Source: Burkholderia sp. | GTDB taxonomy: Bacteria > Pseudomonadota > Gammaproteobacteria > Burkholderiales > Burkholderiaceae | DNA length: 15,665 nucleotides | Reading direction: 5' to 3' | Assembly: GCF_018375725.1 (NCBI RefSeq) | Contig: NZ_JAHACR010000073.1 | Span: 1 to 15,665, forward strand | Shown here: piece by piece, positions 14,736 through 15,665 of the stretch | Layout of the letters: every line of letters starts with the position of its first letter | How positions within the stretch are numbered: the first letter of the stretch is position 1 | Notes under the pieces: generated by a model | Database searches by the model: none | What the model saw: the letters and a program-made list of their open reading frames with translations, nothing else | What the model was told of the DNA's origin: nothing | Translations under genes and position numbers: made by a program

Positions 14736-14760
14736 CGGCGGATTGTAGTTAAACTACAAT
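14733..14760 (+). promoter_or_regulatory. Possible zwf promoter sharing the palindrome
   Basis: The right arm of the palindrome supplies TACAAT (14755-14760) as a -10 box for the plus strand, with TTGCGG (14733-14738) 16 bases upstream as a weak -35. The start would be near 14767, giving a leader of about 60 bases before the zwf ATG. Confidence 0.42.
14742..14760. promoter_or_regulatory. Perfect 19-base palindrome, HexR-type operator
   Basis: ATTGTAGTT (14742-14750), a central A, and AACTACAAT (14752-14760). The core TTGTAGTTAAACTACAA fits the HexR pattern of a TTGT half site facing an ACAA half site in an A/T-rich palindrome. HexR, an RpiR-family repressor released by 2-keto-3-deoxy-6-phosphogluconate, controls zwf and sugar catabolic genes in proteobacteria. 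In Burkholderia an RpiR-type regulator domain is fused to glucokinase. The site is seen directly; the regulator is inferred. Confidence 0.75.
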
Positions 14761-14770
14761 TCAGTGTCAA
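14742..14770 (-). promoter_or_regulatory. Near-consensus promoter reading toward gtsA
   Basis: On the minus strand TTGACA (14765-14770) is exactly 17 bases from TACAAT (14742-14747), giving 11 of 12 consensus bases. The HexR-type palindrome covers the spacer and the -10 box, so a bound repressor would block RNA polymerase directly. Confidence 0.72.
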
Positions 14771-14826
14771 AAATATTTTTATCGCACTACGGATCGCTTT
14801 TCAGCCCCCCTCACCGGCGGAGACAC

Positions 14827-15665
14827 ATGCATACCGATTCCAGCTTCACCTTCGTACTTTTCGGCGGCACCGGCGACCTGTCGATGCGCAAGATCCTCCC
14901 GGCGCTGTTCGAGGCGCACCGCGCGCACATGCTGGCGGAGAGCGGCCGGATCGTCGCCGTCGCGCGCCATGCGGCGGATCTCGCCGGATATCTCGAATGG
15001 GTCGAGGAACACGTGAAACCGCACGCGGTGAAAGCCGCGCACGGCGCGTTCGACGAAGCCGAATGGAAAAGCTTCCTCGCGCGCTTCGTCTACGTGAAGC
15101 TCGACCTCGGCCGCGCGGAGGATTACGCCGTGCTGCGCGACACGGTCGAGCAGCTGTCCGGCACCCGGGTGTTCTATCTCGCGACCGGCCCGTCGCTGTT
15201 CGTGCCGATCTGCAAGGCGCTCGCCGCGGTCGGGCTGAACCAGGGCGCGCGCATCGTGCTCGAGAAACCGCTCGGTTACGACCTGCGCTCGTCGAATGCG
15301 ATCAACGACGCCGTCGGCGAGATCTTCGCGGAAGACCAGATCTACCGGATCGACCACTACCTCGGCAAGGAGCCCGTGCAGAACCTGCTCGCGCTGCGCT
15401 TCGGCAATGTGCTGTTCGAGCCGATGTGGCGCCGCGAATGGGTCGAGAGTATCCAGATCACGATCGCCGAGGAGCTGGGCGTCGAGGCGCGCGGCGATTT
15501 CTACGACAACACCGGCGCGCTGCGCGACATGGTGCAGAACCACCTGCTGCAGCTCCTGTCGATCGTCGCGATGGAGCCGCCGCATTCGATGGATTCCGAT
15601 TCCGTGCGCGACGAAAAGCTGTGCGTGCTGTGCGCGCTGAAGCCCGTCGATCCGCACGACATCGG
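14827..15665 (+). CDS. zwf: Glucose-6-phosphate dehydrogenase, N-terminal part (cut by window end)
   Basis: A cytoplasmic enzyme that oxidises glucose 6-phosphate to 6-phosphogluconolactone with NADP or NAD, feeding the Entner-Doudoroff and pentose phosphate routes. From the ATG at 14827, 279 complete codons run to the window edge with no stop; the full family length is about 480-490. Visible are the dinucleotide-binding GGTGDLSMRK (13-22), the EKP motif (146-148) and the active-site signature RIDHYLGKE (174-182) with the substrate-binding His and Lys. FGNVLFEPMWRREWVESIQI follows at 192-211. GGAG stands four bases before the ATG. It is divergent from gtsA and shares its control region. Expected followers such as pgl and glk lie outside the window. 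Confidence 0.96.
   Translation, partial: MHTDSSFTFVLFGGTGDLSMRKILPALFEAHRAHMLAESGRIVAVARHAADLAGYLEWVEEHVKPHAVKAAHGAFDEAEWKSFLARFVYVKLDLGRAEDYAVLRDTVEQLSGTRVFYLATGPSLFVPICKALAAVGLNQGARIVLEKPLGYDLRSSNAINDAVGEIFAEDQIYRIDHYLGKEPVQNLLALRFGNVLFEPMWRREWVESIQITIAEELGVEARGDFYDNTGALRDMVQNHLLQLLSIVAMEPPHSMDSDSVRDEKLCVLCALKPVDPHDI

Noticed and set aside
14779..15657. Minus-strand open frame opposite zwf
   Set aside because: Antisense to a frame with clear glucose-6-phosphate dehydrogenase motifs; no recognisable domain.

Overview
The window looks like an ordinary chromosomal segment of a Burkholderia-type betaproteobacterium (Burkholderia cepacia complex or a close relative). The reasons are very high GC with strong G/C third-position bias, proteins that read as typical Burkholderiaceae homologues, and the presence of the lolA/ftsK/trxB neighbourhood beside a glucose ABC transporter and zwf. 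I see no CRISPR array, prophage, transposon, insertion sequence or integrase. The genus is inferred from protein resemblance, not from a search.

Left part (1-6876, all minus strand). The window opens inside the 5' part of a methyl-accepting chemotaxis protein gene. Next comes a tRNA-Ser(CGA) gene with its own TATAAT promoter and a textbook terminator. Upstream of it lies the line ftsK - lolA - rarA - serS, read right to left. This is the same order seen around ftsK in Escherichia coli, and it joins DNA translocation, outer-membrane lipoprotein trafficking, replication-fork repair and seryl-tRNA charging.

Middle (6877-9942). Divergent from ftsK is trxB (thioredoxin reductase). A repeat-rich spacer follows, holding a small promoter-to-terminator unit. 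Then come an Smr-domain protein gene and an overlapping gene for a TRIC/UPF0126 membrane protein. Hairpins mark the convergent junction with the next operon.

Right part (9943-15665). A minus-strand operon, gtsA-gtsB-gtsC-gtsD, encodes a glucose/mannose-type ABC importer: periplasmic binding protein, two permeases and one ATPase. It runs divergently from zwf (glucose-6-phosphate dehydrogenase, cut by the window end). The 443-base space between them carries a perfect 19-base palindrome that matches the HexR operator pattern. It overlaps a near-consensus promoter reading toward gtsA and supplies a possible -10 box toward zwf. Sugar uptake and the first oxidative step after phosphorylation therefore look jointly controlled. 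Hairpins between gtsA and gtsB and between gtsC and gtsD could set the different protein amounts an importer needs.

I found no evidence for a wholly new system. The parts most worth a second look are non-coding: the shared gts/zwf control region, the long gtsA leader, the GNRA-capped hairpins before gtsD, the 15-base tandem repeat after trxB, and the short promoter/terminator unit before the Smr gene.
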